Source: an uncultured Gemmatimonadota bacterium
GTDB lineage: Bacteria; Gemmatimonadota; Gemmatimonadetes; Gemmatimonadales; Gemmatimonadaceae
Direction of reading: 5' to 3'
Assembly: GCA_946479015.1 (NCBI GenBank)
Contig: CAMLEQ010000034.1
Location: 1-15,497, forward strand
DNA length: 15,497 nt
This document shows, piece by piece, positions 1 through 6,682 of the stretch. A program made the translations under genes and the position numbers. The notes under the pieces were generated by a model that was not told the DNA's origin, did no database searches, and was given only the letters and a program-made list of their open reading frames with translations. The first letter of the stretch is position 1. The number at the start of each line of letters is the position of its first letter.

Positions 1-1
1 A

Positions 2-163
2 ATCGTGGTGAGCACCCTCGGCATGCTGCAGACCCGCCTCCTCCCCGGCCGCGCACACTGGGTGATCCAGGTGCTGCACCTGCTCGTCGGCTTCGGCGCG
101 ATCGGACTCGGGGAGGGGCTGGCCAGGCGCATCCAGCGGATGCGCCCGGCGGCGATTCAGTAG
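2..163 (+). CDS. C-terminal fragment of a small membrane protein
   Basis: An open frame runs in from the left edge and ends at TAG 161-163, giving the last 53 residues of a protein whose start lies outside the window. The fragment holds one clear hydrophobic segment (around VIQVLHLLVGFGAIGLGEGL) followed by a basic tail (ARRIQRMR). That fits a last transmembrane helix with a positively charged cytoplasmic end. No family is recognised. Its stop overlaps by 7 bases, tail to tail, with the end of the lipoprotein gene on the other strand, and no terminator is visible between them. Confidence rests on the membrane-like composition and the neat end-to-end packing. Confidence 0.5.
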   Translation: MVVSTLGMLQTRLLPGRAHWVIQVLHLLVGFGAIGLGEGLARRIQRMRPAAIQ

Positions 164-1053
164 TTGTTCGGGTACGCGTAGATCGGCGGCGCCACGAGCG
201 GCGTCCCGACCTCGATCGTGATCTGCTGCTTCTCGGCGAGTACGATCGTGCGCGGGTCGCCGGTGAAGCGATGACCATCCACGTACGTCGTCACCGTCCC
301 CGAGTACCCCGCCACGCCGTCGCTCCCCAGCGGCTCTCCCCAGATGTCGAAGAAGTCGCCGAGCGTGAAGGTGTGCCCCGCCTCGGTGGGCTCCACGTGG
401 ATGATCCCCGTGCGGTCGTGCGTGTGGATCCAGTAGAAGCAGGTGCCGGCGAGTACCACCGTACCCGCGTCGTTGGTCACGTTCTGCGGGTTCATCACGC
501 CGATGGCGAGCGGGATCGCCACCTGCTGCCCGTTCGCGATGAGCGTGAGGTGCGAGTGGATGTGCTCCGCCGGCGCCGATGCGTCGGCGCCGCAGGGGAC
601 GATCCCCACCGGCGACCCCTGCCCGCCGTTCGGCGTGTCGCCGCTGGCGAAGGCGCTGTCGCCGACGGTCTGCCCCTCGGCGAGCTGGATGGCCGCGCTC
701 GGCAGGATGGTGAGCTGAGCGGTGCTCGTGATGCTGCCGACGGCGGCCGTGACGGTGGCCGTGCCCGGGAGCATCGCCGAGATGAGCCCCGACGCGGAGA
801 CGGGCGCGGCGTCGGTGTCGCTCGAGGTCCAGGTGATGGTCTGCCCGGAGACTTCGTTGCCGCTCGCATCCTTGGGCGTGGCGGCGAACTGAGCGGTCGC
901 GCCCGTGGTCACGGTGTCGTTCGCCGGCGACAGGGCGATGCTCGCGACGGCGGCCGGCCCGGAGGGGTTGTTGTCGCTGCCGCACGCGGCGGCGAGCGCT
1001 GCCGCGGCGCCGAGGGCGGTCAGCCGCGCGAGCACGTGGGTGACGCTTCTCAT
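157..1053 (-). CDS. Predicted lipoprotein with Big2-like domain and His-rich C-terminal domain
   Basis: 298 residues from ATG 1053. This start is preferred over a codon 78 bases upstream because the signal peptide begins here and a GGGAG lies about 11 bases ahead. The N-terminus is a signal peptide with a lipobox-like LAAAC, so Cys24 would be lipidated and the protein anchored in a membrane facing the periplasm or outside. The -3 residue is Ala rather than the usual Leu, so lipidation is likely but not certain. A Ser/Thr/Ala-rich domain at about 35-118 (SIALSPANDTVTTG, then ITWTSSDTDAAPVSASGLI) has the pattern of bacterial Ig-like Big2 domains. The C-terminal part (about 150-298) carries HIHSH (164-168), C205, HTH (210-212), H219 and H227, with a FFDIWGEPL block. 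Similar His-rich domains occur in uncharacterised bacterial proteins. Metal binding is inferred from the clustered His only. No enzymatic motif is seen. Confidence 0.8.
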   Translation of the reverse strand: MRSVTHVLARLTALGAAAALAAACGSDNNPSGPAAVASIALSPANDTVTTGATAQFAATPKDASGNEVSGQTITWTSSDTDAAPVSASGLISAMLPGTATVTAAVGSITSTAQLTILPSAAIQLAEGQTVGDSAFASGDTPNGGQGSPVGIVPCGADASAPAEHIHSHLTLIANGQQVAIPLAIGVMNPQNVTNDAGTVVLAGTCFYWIHTHDRTGIIHVEPTEAGHTFTLGDFFDIWGEPLGSDGVAGYSGTVTTYVDGHRFTGDPRTIVLAEKQQITIEVGTPLVAPPIYAYPNNY

Positions 1054-1176
1054 GCGAGGAGTTCTCCCGAATGAAGATCCTGCCGCGAGCTGGGTAGCTG
1101 GCGGATTGAACCGTGCGGCGTGGAGTTGCACGTGTCATGCCGCGACAGCCGGCGCATCGAGCCCGGGCACGAACGC

Positions 1177-1206
1177 GGAACGGCTCCCTCGAGAGGGAGC
1201 CGTTCC
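1177..1206. terminator. Palindromic hairpin downstream of the beta-barrel gene
   Basis: A perfect 14-bp inverted repeat (arms 1177-1190 and 1193-1206, GGAACGGCTCCCTC with its complement) has only GA between the arms. It lies 25 bases after the stop of the minus-strand barrel gene and before the lipoprotein gene. No T-run follows on either strand, so it is a candidate transcript end or RNA-stabilising stem rather than a classic intrinsic terminator. Confidence 0.55.
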
Positions 1207-1231
1207 GGCGACACCGGCGAGCGATTGGAGG

Positions 1232-2542
1232 TCAGAAGGCCACCACCCCCTCGACCATGAAGCCGTGGAACCGGCCGTCGTGCCGGATGTCGCTGCTCGG
1301 GAAGTCGTGGTACTTCTGGTCCACGTACTCCACCTTGCTCAGGATGTTGCGCGTCACGAACCACCCGCCGCCCACCTGCACCCGGTTCACCTTCACGTCG
1401 TTCGGGATCCCGGTGAGCTGCCCGCTGGCCGTGTTGTAGCGGCCGCCCACGTACAGCTTCTCCTCCGGGCCGAAGCGGTAGACCATGTCTCCCGCATACT
1501 GATGCCAGGTGCGGTCGGCCGTCTCGTTGGCGGCCCGCCCCTTCGCGCGCTCGATGTTGCCGAAGAGCTCGAGGCCGTGGAACTTGACGAACGGGTTGAG
1601 GACGAGCGCGTTCACCTTGCTCCGGAAGCCGGGCTGGATCTCGCCGGACCAGGCCTGCGAGGTCTCTGTGGACGTGGTGTTCTCGAGCACGTCGTAGTAG
1701 CGCGAGCCGGCGCGGTCGCCGCTGTACAGCGTGTTGTTGCTCGACCGCTTGGTGCTGTACATCGAGCCCGTGAGGCGGACGCGGAGGGCCGGGTCGATCT
1801 GCTGGTCGAACCCCACCTTCGCGAGATAGCTCGGCGCCCGCTTCTCGGGAGCCGTCACCTGGCCGCGCAGCTCACCGCCGGTGATGCCGCCCATGGCGAG
1901 GAACGGCCCGCCGCGGACGTACACCTCGCCGCCGATCTCGGTGGTGAACGCATCCATGATCAGGTTGCCGACGAACGGGTTGAACATCGCGTTCCCGTTG
2001 TCGGAGCGGCGGAAGTGCTGGTCGCCGTAGTTCACCTCGAAGTGTCCCACCTTGAGCGTCACGTGCTTCATGAGCCCGTTCAGGAAGGCATTGTCGATCG
2101 GCGACTCGTCCACGAGCAGGTAGCCGTCCTTCACCCACGTCTCCTGGTGATGCCGCGCCGAGAGGTAGGTGGTGAGCGCCACGCGGATCCCCTTCGCGAG
2201 CTGGGCGTTCATGTACAGGTTCGCGGTGGCGTTGTTGAAGCCGTTGCCGATCGAGATGAGCTGGTTGGTGTTCACGCCGTCCACCATGTCCGGATCGGCC
2301 CGGTTGCTGTGGCGGAGTCCCTGAAACTGTTGGGTGAAGGCGGCGCCCAGGGAGAGCGCGAGCCCGTTGTAGGGCGTGCTGTCGGTCTTCGGGGATTCGA
2401 AGACGTCGATCCCCCGCTGGTCCATCGGGCGGATGTGCTGGATCGGCGCGCGCAGCACGGAGGCATCCTGCTGCGCGGTGGCGCGCGATGCGACAGCGGG
2501 GAGCACGAGCGCGGTGAGCGCGAGAGCGATGGCGCGTTTCAT
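1232..2542 (-). CDS. Outer-membrane beta-barrel (porin-like) protein
   Basis: 436 residues from ATG 2542, with GGAG about 9 bases upstream. An in-frame start 78 bases further up is rejected because the signal peptide MKRAIALALTALVLPAVA begins here and cleavage is expected around ATA-QQ (residue 23). The mature protein is rich in alternating polar and hydrophobic stretches, Gly and aromatic residues. It ends in ...FMVEGVVAF, a terminal Phe typical of barrels inserted by the BAM complex. Blocks such as LTTYLSARHHQETWVKDGY, HFEVNYGDQHFRRSDNGNA and MDAFTTEIGGEVY resemble an uncharacterised barrel family of Bacteroidota and relatives, by memory of such proteins. The substrate is unknown. It lies 94 bases downstream of the YceI gene on the same strand, so the two are probably one transcript, and a palindrome follows it. 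Confidence 0.8.
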   Translation of the reverse strand: MKRAIALALTALVLPAVASRATAQQDASVLRAPIQHIRPMDQRGIDVFESPKTDSTPYNGLALSLGAAFTQQFQGLRHSNRADPDMVDGVNTNQLISIGNGFNNATANLYMNAQLAKGIRVALTTYLSARHHQETWVKDGYLLVDESPIDNAFLNGLMKHVTLKVGHFEVNYGDQHFRRSDNGNAMFNPFVGNLIMDAFTTEIGGEVYVRGGPFLAMGGITGGELRGQVTAPEKRAPSYLAKVGFDQQIDPALRVRLTGSMYSTKRSSNNTLYSGDRAGSRYYDVLENTTSTETSQAWSGEIQPGFRSKVNALVLNPFVKFHGLELFGNIERAKGRAANETADRTWHQYAGDMVYRFGPEEKLYVGGRYNTASGQLTGIPNDVKVNRVQVGGGWFVTRNILSKVEYVDQKYHDFPSSDIRHDGRFHGFMVEGVVAF

Positions 2543-2636
2543 ATGAAGGTACTCCGATACGGTGGTGGTGGGTCGGAGCGTGTACCACGAATCACGGACA
2601 CGGGTGTGCATGGTGGACATCGCCTCGGGCTGAAGT

Positions 2637-3257
2637 TCACTGGCGCGCCGCGGTCACCTGCTCCGCGGACACCACCAGGTCGAATCGGACCACGATCCTG
2701 TTGCTGGCCTTGATCATTCCGAACATCGCGGAAGGCGGACGGATGCCGAAGTCGGTCATCAGGAGCTCCTGGCTACCGGTGAGCCGCACGGCTCCATCCG
2801 CGCGCCGCTTCGCGCTCACCGTGAGCGCTACGGGCCGTTCCGCTCCCGCCAGCTCGAGCGTTCCGTCCGCCGTCACGACGGCGCTGTCGTTCGTCTCGCG
2901 CCTGATCTCGTAGCCGGCGAGCTCGAAGCGGATGTCCGGGTTGGCGTCGGCCTTGAGCGCCTTGCGCATGCTCTTCTCCATCTTGCCATCGCCGCACCCG
3001 AGCCGGCCGACGGGGATGGTGAGCGTGGCGTGCCGCACGACGCGCGTGCCGGTGAAGGTGTCGTCGTCAGGCGCGCCGGAGCGCGCGACGCTGGCGGCGA
3101 ACTCGCCGGCGGTGCAGGTGAAGGCGTGCATCGTGGCGTTGCCGTCGAACCAGATGCGGCTCTCCGGGCGCACGGGCACGGGGACGACGTCCTGTGACCG
3201 GAGCGCGGGCGTCGCGATGCCGACGAAGGCGATCAGAGCGAACGGGCTGACGCGCAT
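2637..3257 (-). CDS. YceI-family periplasmic protein
   Basis: 206 residues from ATG 3257, the usual YceI length. Upstream in-frame ATG 3404 is rejected because it has no Shine-Dalgarno and adds a charged, non-signal-like stretch. ATG 3257 has a GAG about 9 bases upstream and starts the signal peptide MRVSPFALIAFVGIATPALR. Family blocks are visible: SRIWFDGNATMHAFTC (33-48), KADANPDIRFEL (102-112) and DFGIRPPSAMFGMIKASNRI (169-188), the hallmark C-terminal block. YceI proteins are lipocalin-like barrels that bind isoprenoid or other lipidic ligands in the periplasm; the ligand here is unknown. Cys48 and Cys88 could form a disulfide. It is the first gene of a likely unit with the downstream outer-membrane barrel, which suggests lipid or ligand handling at the outer membrane. 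Confidence 0.9.
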   Translation of the reverse strand: MRVSPFALIAFVGIATPALRSQDVVPVPVRPESRIWFDGNATMHAFTCTAGEFAASVARSGAPDDDTFTGTRVVRHATLTIPVGRLGCGDGKMEKSMRKALKADANPDIRFELAGYEIRRETNDSAVVTADGTLELAGAERPVALTVSAKRRADGAVRLTGSQELLMTDFGIRPPSAMFGMIKASNRIVVRFDLVVSAEQVTAARQ

Positions 3258-3484
3258 GGTGGACTCGGTGCCGAAGGTCCCCGACGTCGCCGTGAAGTCG
3301 GCGATTCGTCGCACCGGGAGCTTACGCGTCGCCAGATCCCCCTTCCGTCGGGCCGCGACTGATTTTTCGTGGGTGTTCGCGCCGGGCGGGGGCGGCGATT
3401 TCATGGAGGGAGGAGTCAGGGGACTTCCTGACGAGGCGCCTGGCGAGGGGAGGTTCGGTCAGAGTGGCCGGACGAGTGGGGGAT
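3258..3484. other. Intergenic region between the divergent YceI gene and the repeat-bounded cassette
   Basis: Together with the repeats and leader to its right, this is the longest gene-free stretch in the window (3258-3702). It should hold the promoter of the minus-strand YceI-barrel unit, but no convincing -35/-10 pair was found. A short 6-bp-arm hairpin (GTCAGG, loop GGACTT, CCTGAC) lies at 3415-3432. No credible small gene was seen. Confidence 0.5.
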
Positions 3485-3539
3485 AGGATCTAGTCGCTGG
3501 ACCACCATGGAACGCGTGTGGCGTGTGGGGGACTGACGG
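3485..3539 (+). repeat. Repeat copy 1 (left, direct)
   Basis: About 55 bases beginning AGGATCTAGTCGCTGGACC, with a core ACCATGGAACGCGTGTGGCG and ending GACTGACGG. It matches copy 2 at 3567-3621 in 49 of 55 positions by hand alignment. Its extension to 3554 (AAAGAGATGGTGGGA) is absent from copy 2 but present in inverted copy 3. From 3496 to 3554 it matches the reverse complement of 4183-4241 in 56 of 59 positions. Confidence 0.9.
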
Positions 3540-3566
3540 AAAGAGATGGTGGGAAGAGGCGAGCGT

Positions 3567-3621
3567 AGGACCTGGTCGCTAGTCCACCATGAAACGCGTG
3601 TGGCGTGTGGGGGACCGACGG
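3567..3621 (+). repeat. Repeat copy 2 (left, direct)
   Basis: Second direct copy, 82 bases downstream of copy 1. Bases 3584-3621 match the reverse complement of 4198-4235 with one mismatch in 38, so the two could pair as a long stem with the four-helix-bundle gene in the loop. An ATG inside it (3589) is in frame with that gene but has no Shine-Dalgarno. Confidence 0.9.
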
Positions 3622-3702
3622 GAATGGATGAGAGGAGCGGCGAGGGGATGGGGGAGAGGGGGGGCGGGAGTGGTAGATAGGGGGAAACGACGAGGGGGAA
3701 AC

Positions 3703-4125
3703 GTGGAGGTCCCGCCCTACGACGAGTGGGAGAAGCAGGTGCCGCTCGAGATCCAGAACGATCCGATCTGGGGGCTGCGCGCGTATCGGACCGCGCTGTG
3801 GTTCGGCCAGGTGGTGCACGAGGATGCGCGAGCGCTGAGCGAGATCCCGATCGACGTCAAGATCGCGCAGCAGCTCGCGGAGGCAGGCGGCGCCATCTCC
3901 GCGGACCTCTCCGAGGGATACGGCCGCAGCTCGCCACGCGAGCGCGCGCATTTCTACGAGTACGCCGTCGGCTCCGCCCGCGAGGCTCGAAGCTGGTACA
4001 TGGATGTCGCCCACGACCTCCCCGCTCCGACCCTCGCCGCCCGCCTCTCCACTCTCACCGCTCTGATCCGAATCATCACGGCCCTGATCAACCACACCCG
4101 CCGCAAACGCCGCCGCGATCCCTGA
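3703..4125 (+). CDS. Four-helix-bundle protein (S23 / 23S rRNA IVS-encoded family)
   Basis: 140 residues from GTG 3703, which has a strong AGGGGG 4-5 bases upstream. In-frame ATG 3589 lies inside a repeat without a Shine-Dalgarno and would add 38 low-complexity Gly/Arg residues, so GTG is chosen. The remaining length is close to the family's usual 115-130. Family blocks: DPIWGLRAYRTALWFGQVV, an IPIDVKIAQQLAEAGGAISADLSEGYGR block, then SSPRERAHFYEYAVGSAREARSWY, and a last helix LAARLSTLTALIRIITALIN. The SEGYGR...F..A.GS..E pattern is typical of S23-like proteins. Some members are encoded within 23S rRNA intervening sequences, and Avd of diversity-generating retroelements is a structural relative. 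The fold is a pentameric, basic, nucleic-acid-associating bundle in known members; function here is unknown. It sits between inverted repeats, with no reverse transcriptase or rRNA nearby. Confidence 0.87.
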   Translation: MEVPPYDEWEKQVPLEIQNDPIWGLRAYRTALWFGQVVHEDARALSEIPIDVKIAQQLAEAGGAISADLSEGYGRSSPRERAHFYEYAVGSAREARSWYMDVAHDLPAPTLAARLSTLTALIRIITALINHTRRKRRRDP

Positions 4126-4164
4126 CCCGTCTCCCTACGCCCTCTTCACTCCGCCCGCCTCCTA

Positions 4165-4183
4165 CCCGCCACACGCGCTCCAT
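4165..4183 (-). repeat. Short partial repeat copy 4 (right, inverted)
   Basis: The reverse complement reads ATGGAGCGCGTGTGGCGGG and matches the core of copy 1 in 17 of 19 positions. It abuts copy 3 in the same orientation, so the right flank carries two units as the left flank does, though this one is degenerate. Because the match is short it is less certain than copies 1-3. Confidence 0.55.
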
Positions 4184-4241
4184 CCCACCATCTCTTTCCG
4201 TCGGTTCCCCACACGCCACACGCGTTTCATGGTGGTCCAGC
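4183..4241 (-). repeat. Repeat copy 3 (right, inverted)
   Basis: Inverted copy of the repeat on the far side of the four-helix-bundle gene, matching 3496-3554 in 56 of 59 positions without gaps. Its outer edge also contains an 8-bp-arm hairpin (CATGGTGG 4228-4235, loop TCCAG, CCACCATG 4241-4248). A weaker resemblance between the two outer flanks (around 3470-3484 and 4250-4263, G-rich versus C-rich) suggests the element may extend slightly further on both sides. Confidence 0.9.
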
Positions 4242-4330
4242 CACCATGTCCCACCCCCTAGGATGGTTGCACCTCCCTCTTCCACGTCGTTGATTCTCCC
4301 CATTCGGATCAACTCTCCACCCCACCGCCC

Positions 4331-6622
4331 ATGCACACACCGGCACATGCGCTCGTCGCACTCTCCTTCGCCGGCCTCGCGCTCGCTCCCGCGCGCACGG
4401 ATCCGGCGACCATTCGCGGCTTCTCCCCCGAGTCCTCGCGCGCGGAGCGCGAATGGGAGACGAAGTTCCGCGCCAGCCCCGACCCCGCGCGGATGCGCGA
4501 GAACATGCGCCACCTGTCGGCGCGCCCGCACCACGTGGGCTCCTCGTACGACCGGGAAAACGCCGACTGGCTGCAGCACGAGTTCGCGTCATACGGCTGG
4601 GACGCGCACATCGAGCGCTTCGATGTGCTCTTCCCCACCCCCAAGCAGCGGCTGGTGGAGCTCGTGGCCCCCACCACCTTCCGGGCGGCGCTGCGCGAGC
4701 CGCCGGTCCCGGGCGACCCCACGTCCGCGCAGCAGCGCGAGCAGCTCCCCACGTACAACGCCTACTCCGCCGACGGCGACGTCACCGCGCCGCTGGTGTA
4801 CGTCAACTACGGCGTCCCCGCCGACTACGACGAGCTGGAGCGACATGGGATCTCGGTGAAGGGGGCGATCGTGATCGCGCGCTACGGCGGCTCGTGGCGC
4901 GGGATCAAGCCCAAGGTCGCCGCCGAGCACGGCGCCGTGGGATGTCTCATCTACTCCGACCCGCGCGACGACGGCTACGCGCAGGGCGCGGTGTTCCCGC
5001 GCGGCCCCATGCGCCCGCGCGACGGCGTGCAGCGCGGCAGCGTCGCCGACATGCCGGTCTACTCCGGCGACCCGCTCACCCCCGGCGTGGGTGCCACCAA
5101 GGACGCGAAGCGCCTCCCCCTCGCCGAGGCGAAGACGCTCACGAAGATCCCCGTGCTCCCCATCTCGTACGCGGACGCGCAGCCGCTGCTCGCGGCGATG
5201 GGTGGCCCGGTGGCGCCCGAGCAGTGGCGCGGCTCGCTCCCCATCACGTACCGCCTGGGCGGCAGCGGCCCGGCGCGCGTGCACCTGGTGGTGAAGTCCG
5301 ACTGGAGCCTGAAGCCACTCTACGATGTGATCGCGAAGCTCCCGGGGACCTCGGAGGCGGATGAGTGGGTGATCCGCGGCAATCACCACGACGCGTGGGT
5401 GAACGGCGCCGAGGACCCGATCTCCGGGCTGGTGGCGGAGCTGGAGGAGGCACGAGCGCTCGGCACGCTGTACAAGAGCGGCTGGCGCCCGAAGCGGACG
5501 ATCATCTACGCAGCGTGGGACGGCGAGGAGCCGGGGCTGCTCGGCTCCACCGAGTGGGCCGAGACGCACGCCGACGAGCTGGCGAAGCACGCCGTGGCCT
5601 ACCTCAACAGCGACAGCAACGAACGCGGCTACCTCGGCGTGGCGGGCTCGCACACCCTCGAGCGCTTCATCAACGAGGTGGCGCGCGACATCGAGGACCC
5701 GGAGACGAAGGCGAGCGCCTGGGCGCGCGAGCGGGCGCGCATGATCGCGCACGGCTCGAGCGACGACCGGCGCGAGATACGGAGCGGCGAGGATCTCCCC
5801 ATCCGCGCGCTCGGCTCGGGCTCGGACTACACGCCTTTCCTGCAACATCTGGGGATCGCGTCGCTCAACCTCGGCTACGGCGGGGAGGATGACGGCGGGA
5901 TCTACCACTCCATCTACGACGACTTCTACTGGTACACGCACTTCTCGGACACGTCGTTCGTGTACGGGCGCGCGCTGGCGCAGACCGCCGGCACCGCGGT
6001 GATGCGTCTGGCCGATGCCGACGTGCTCCCGTTCCGCTTCGCCAACCTCGCCGAGACGGCGCAGCGCTACGTGGAGGAGCTGCGCAAGCTCCGAGACCGG
6101 CGCGCGGACGACATCACGGAGCGGAATCGCGAGATCGACGAGGACGTGTGGGCGCTCACGAGCGACCCGCGCGATCCCACGCACGCGCCCGAGCGGTTGC
6201 AGCCGGCGCCGCAGTTGACGTTCGCGCGGCTGCGGAACGCGGCAGACTCCCTGTCGCGCGCGGCCACGCGCTTCGAGCAGGCCTACACGCGCTGGTCGTC
6301 GGATGGCGCCGCGGAGACGAGCGCCGCGGGCTCCGGCTCCGCGGCGGCCTCGCTGAAGGAGATCAACGAGCGGCTCCTCGGAAGCGAGCGGCTCCTGACG
6401 TCGGAGCAGGGTCTCCCGAACCGGCCGTGGTACCGCCACCTGCTCTACGCGCCCGGCTTCTACACCGGCTACGGCGTGAAGACCATGCCCGGCGCGCGCG
6501 AGGCGATCGAGCAGGGCGAATGGACGGAAGCGGACCAGCAGATCGACCGCATCGCCCAGGTGCTGGAGCGGGAAGCCGCGAACGTGAGCACGATGGCGGA
6601 GCGGCTGTCGGCGGCGCGGTGA
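4331..6622 (+). CDS. Exported M28 metallopeptidase, glutamate carboxypeptidase II type
   Basis: 763 residues, the length and domain order of GCPII/PSMA homologues: a hydrophobic N-terminal signal-like segment (1-20), a PA-type domain (about 140-300, YVNYGVPADYDELERHGI and IVIARYGGSWRG), the M28 catalytic domain (about 325-560) and a transferrin-receptor-like dimerisation domain (about 600-755, ending with PNRPWYRHLLYAPG). The two-zinc site aligns by eye with human GCPII: H352 (GNHHDAW), bridging D362 (EDP), catalytic E399 and ligand E400 (WDGEEPGLLGSTEWAE), D428 (NSDS) and H526 (YHSIYD). It should be an active zinc exopeptidase outside the cytoplasm. Residues that set glutamate specificity in the human enzyme are only partly kept (see findings), so the substrate is unknown. 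No Shine-Dalgarno precedes ATG 4331, so the start is probable only. It stands alone, converging on the amine oxidase gene. Confidence 0.92.
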   Translation: MHTPAHALVALSFAGLALAPARTDPATIRGFSPESSRAEREWETKFRASPDPARMRENMRHLSARPHHVGSSYDRENADWLQHEFASYGWDAHIERFDVLFPTPKQRLVELVAPTTFRAALREPPVPGDPTSAQQREQLPTYNAYSADGDVTAPLVYVNYGVPADYDELERHGISVKGAIVIARYGGSWRGIKPKVAAEHGAVGCLIYSDPRDDGYAQGAVFPRGPMRPRDGVQRGSVADMPVYSGDPLTPGVGATKDAKRLPLAEAKTLTKIPVLPISYADAQPLLAAMGGPVAPEQWRGSLPITYRLGGSGPARVHLVVKSDWSLKPLYDVIAKLPGTSEADEWVIRGNHHDAWVNGAEDPISGLVAELEEARALGTLYKSGWRPKRTIIYAAWDGEEPGLLGSTEWAETHADELAKHAVAYLNSDSNERGYLGVAGSHTLERFINEVARDIEDPETKASAWARERARMIAHGSSDDRREIRSGEDLPIRALGSGSDYTPFLQHLGIASLNLGYGGEDDGGIYHSIYDDFYWYTHFSDTSFVYGRALAQTAGTAVMRLADADVLPFRFANLAETAQRYVEELRKLRDRRADDITERNREIDEDVWALTSDPRDPTHAPERLQPAPQLTFARLRNAADSLSRAATRFEQAYTRWSSDGAAETSAAGSGSAAASLKEINERLLGSERLLTSEQGLPNRPWYRHLLYAPGFYTGYGVKTMPGAREAIEQGEWTEADQQIDRIAQVLEREAANVSTMAERLSAAR

Positions 6623-6626
6623 GTCG

Positions 6627-6682
6627 CACCGGTACGGCTGCCAGCCCGCGCGCGGCGCGTCAGGCCGGCAGCCGTACCGGTG
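6627..6682. terminator. Convergent inverted repeat between peptidase and amine oxidase genes
   Basis: A perfect 16-bp inverted repeat: CACCGGTACGGCTGCC at 6627-6642 and its complement at 6667-6682, with a 24-base GC-rich loop. It starts 4 bases after the peptidase stop. Its right arm lies inside the last codons of the minus-strand amine oxidase gene, whose stop is at 6660-6662. It can act as a terminator stem for both converging genes. No T-run is seen. Confidence 0.65.

Noticed and set aside
905..2713. 602-codon open frame on the plus strand across the lipoprotein and barrel genes
   Set aside because: It is the antisense shadow of two well-supported minus-strand genes. The translation is Val/Arg/His/Glu-rich low complexity, as expected from GC-rich third positions, and has no family motif.
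3501..3511. Kozak-like ACCACCATGG in the repeat
   Set aside because: The resemblance to a eukaryotic start context is coincidental in a bacterial repeat.
3589..3702. ATG 3589 as the start of the four-helix-bundle protein
   Set aside because: It lies inside a repeat, lacks a Shine-Dalgarno and adds low-complexity Gly/Arg residues, while GTG 3703 has a strong ribosome site. The option is kept open in the findings.
3485..4241. CRISPR array or diversity-generating retroelement
   Set aside because: Only two direct copies with an unequal, partly shared spacer and inverted copies beyond. There is no cas gene, no reverse transcriptase and no template/variable repeat pair, although the protein is a structural relative of Avd.
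4589..6439. 616-codon minus-strand frame opposite the peptidase
   Set aside because: Shadow frame: low-complexity Arg/Val/Ala/Leu translation opposite a gene with every catalytic residue intact.
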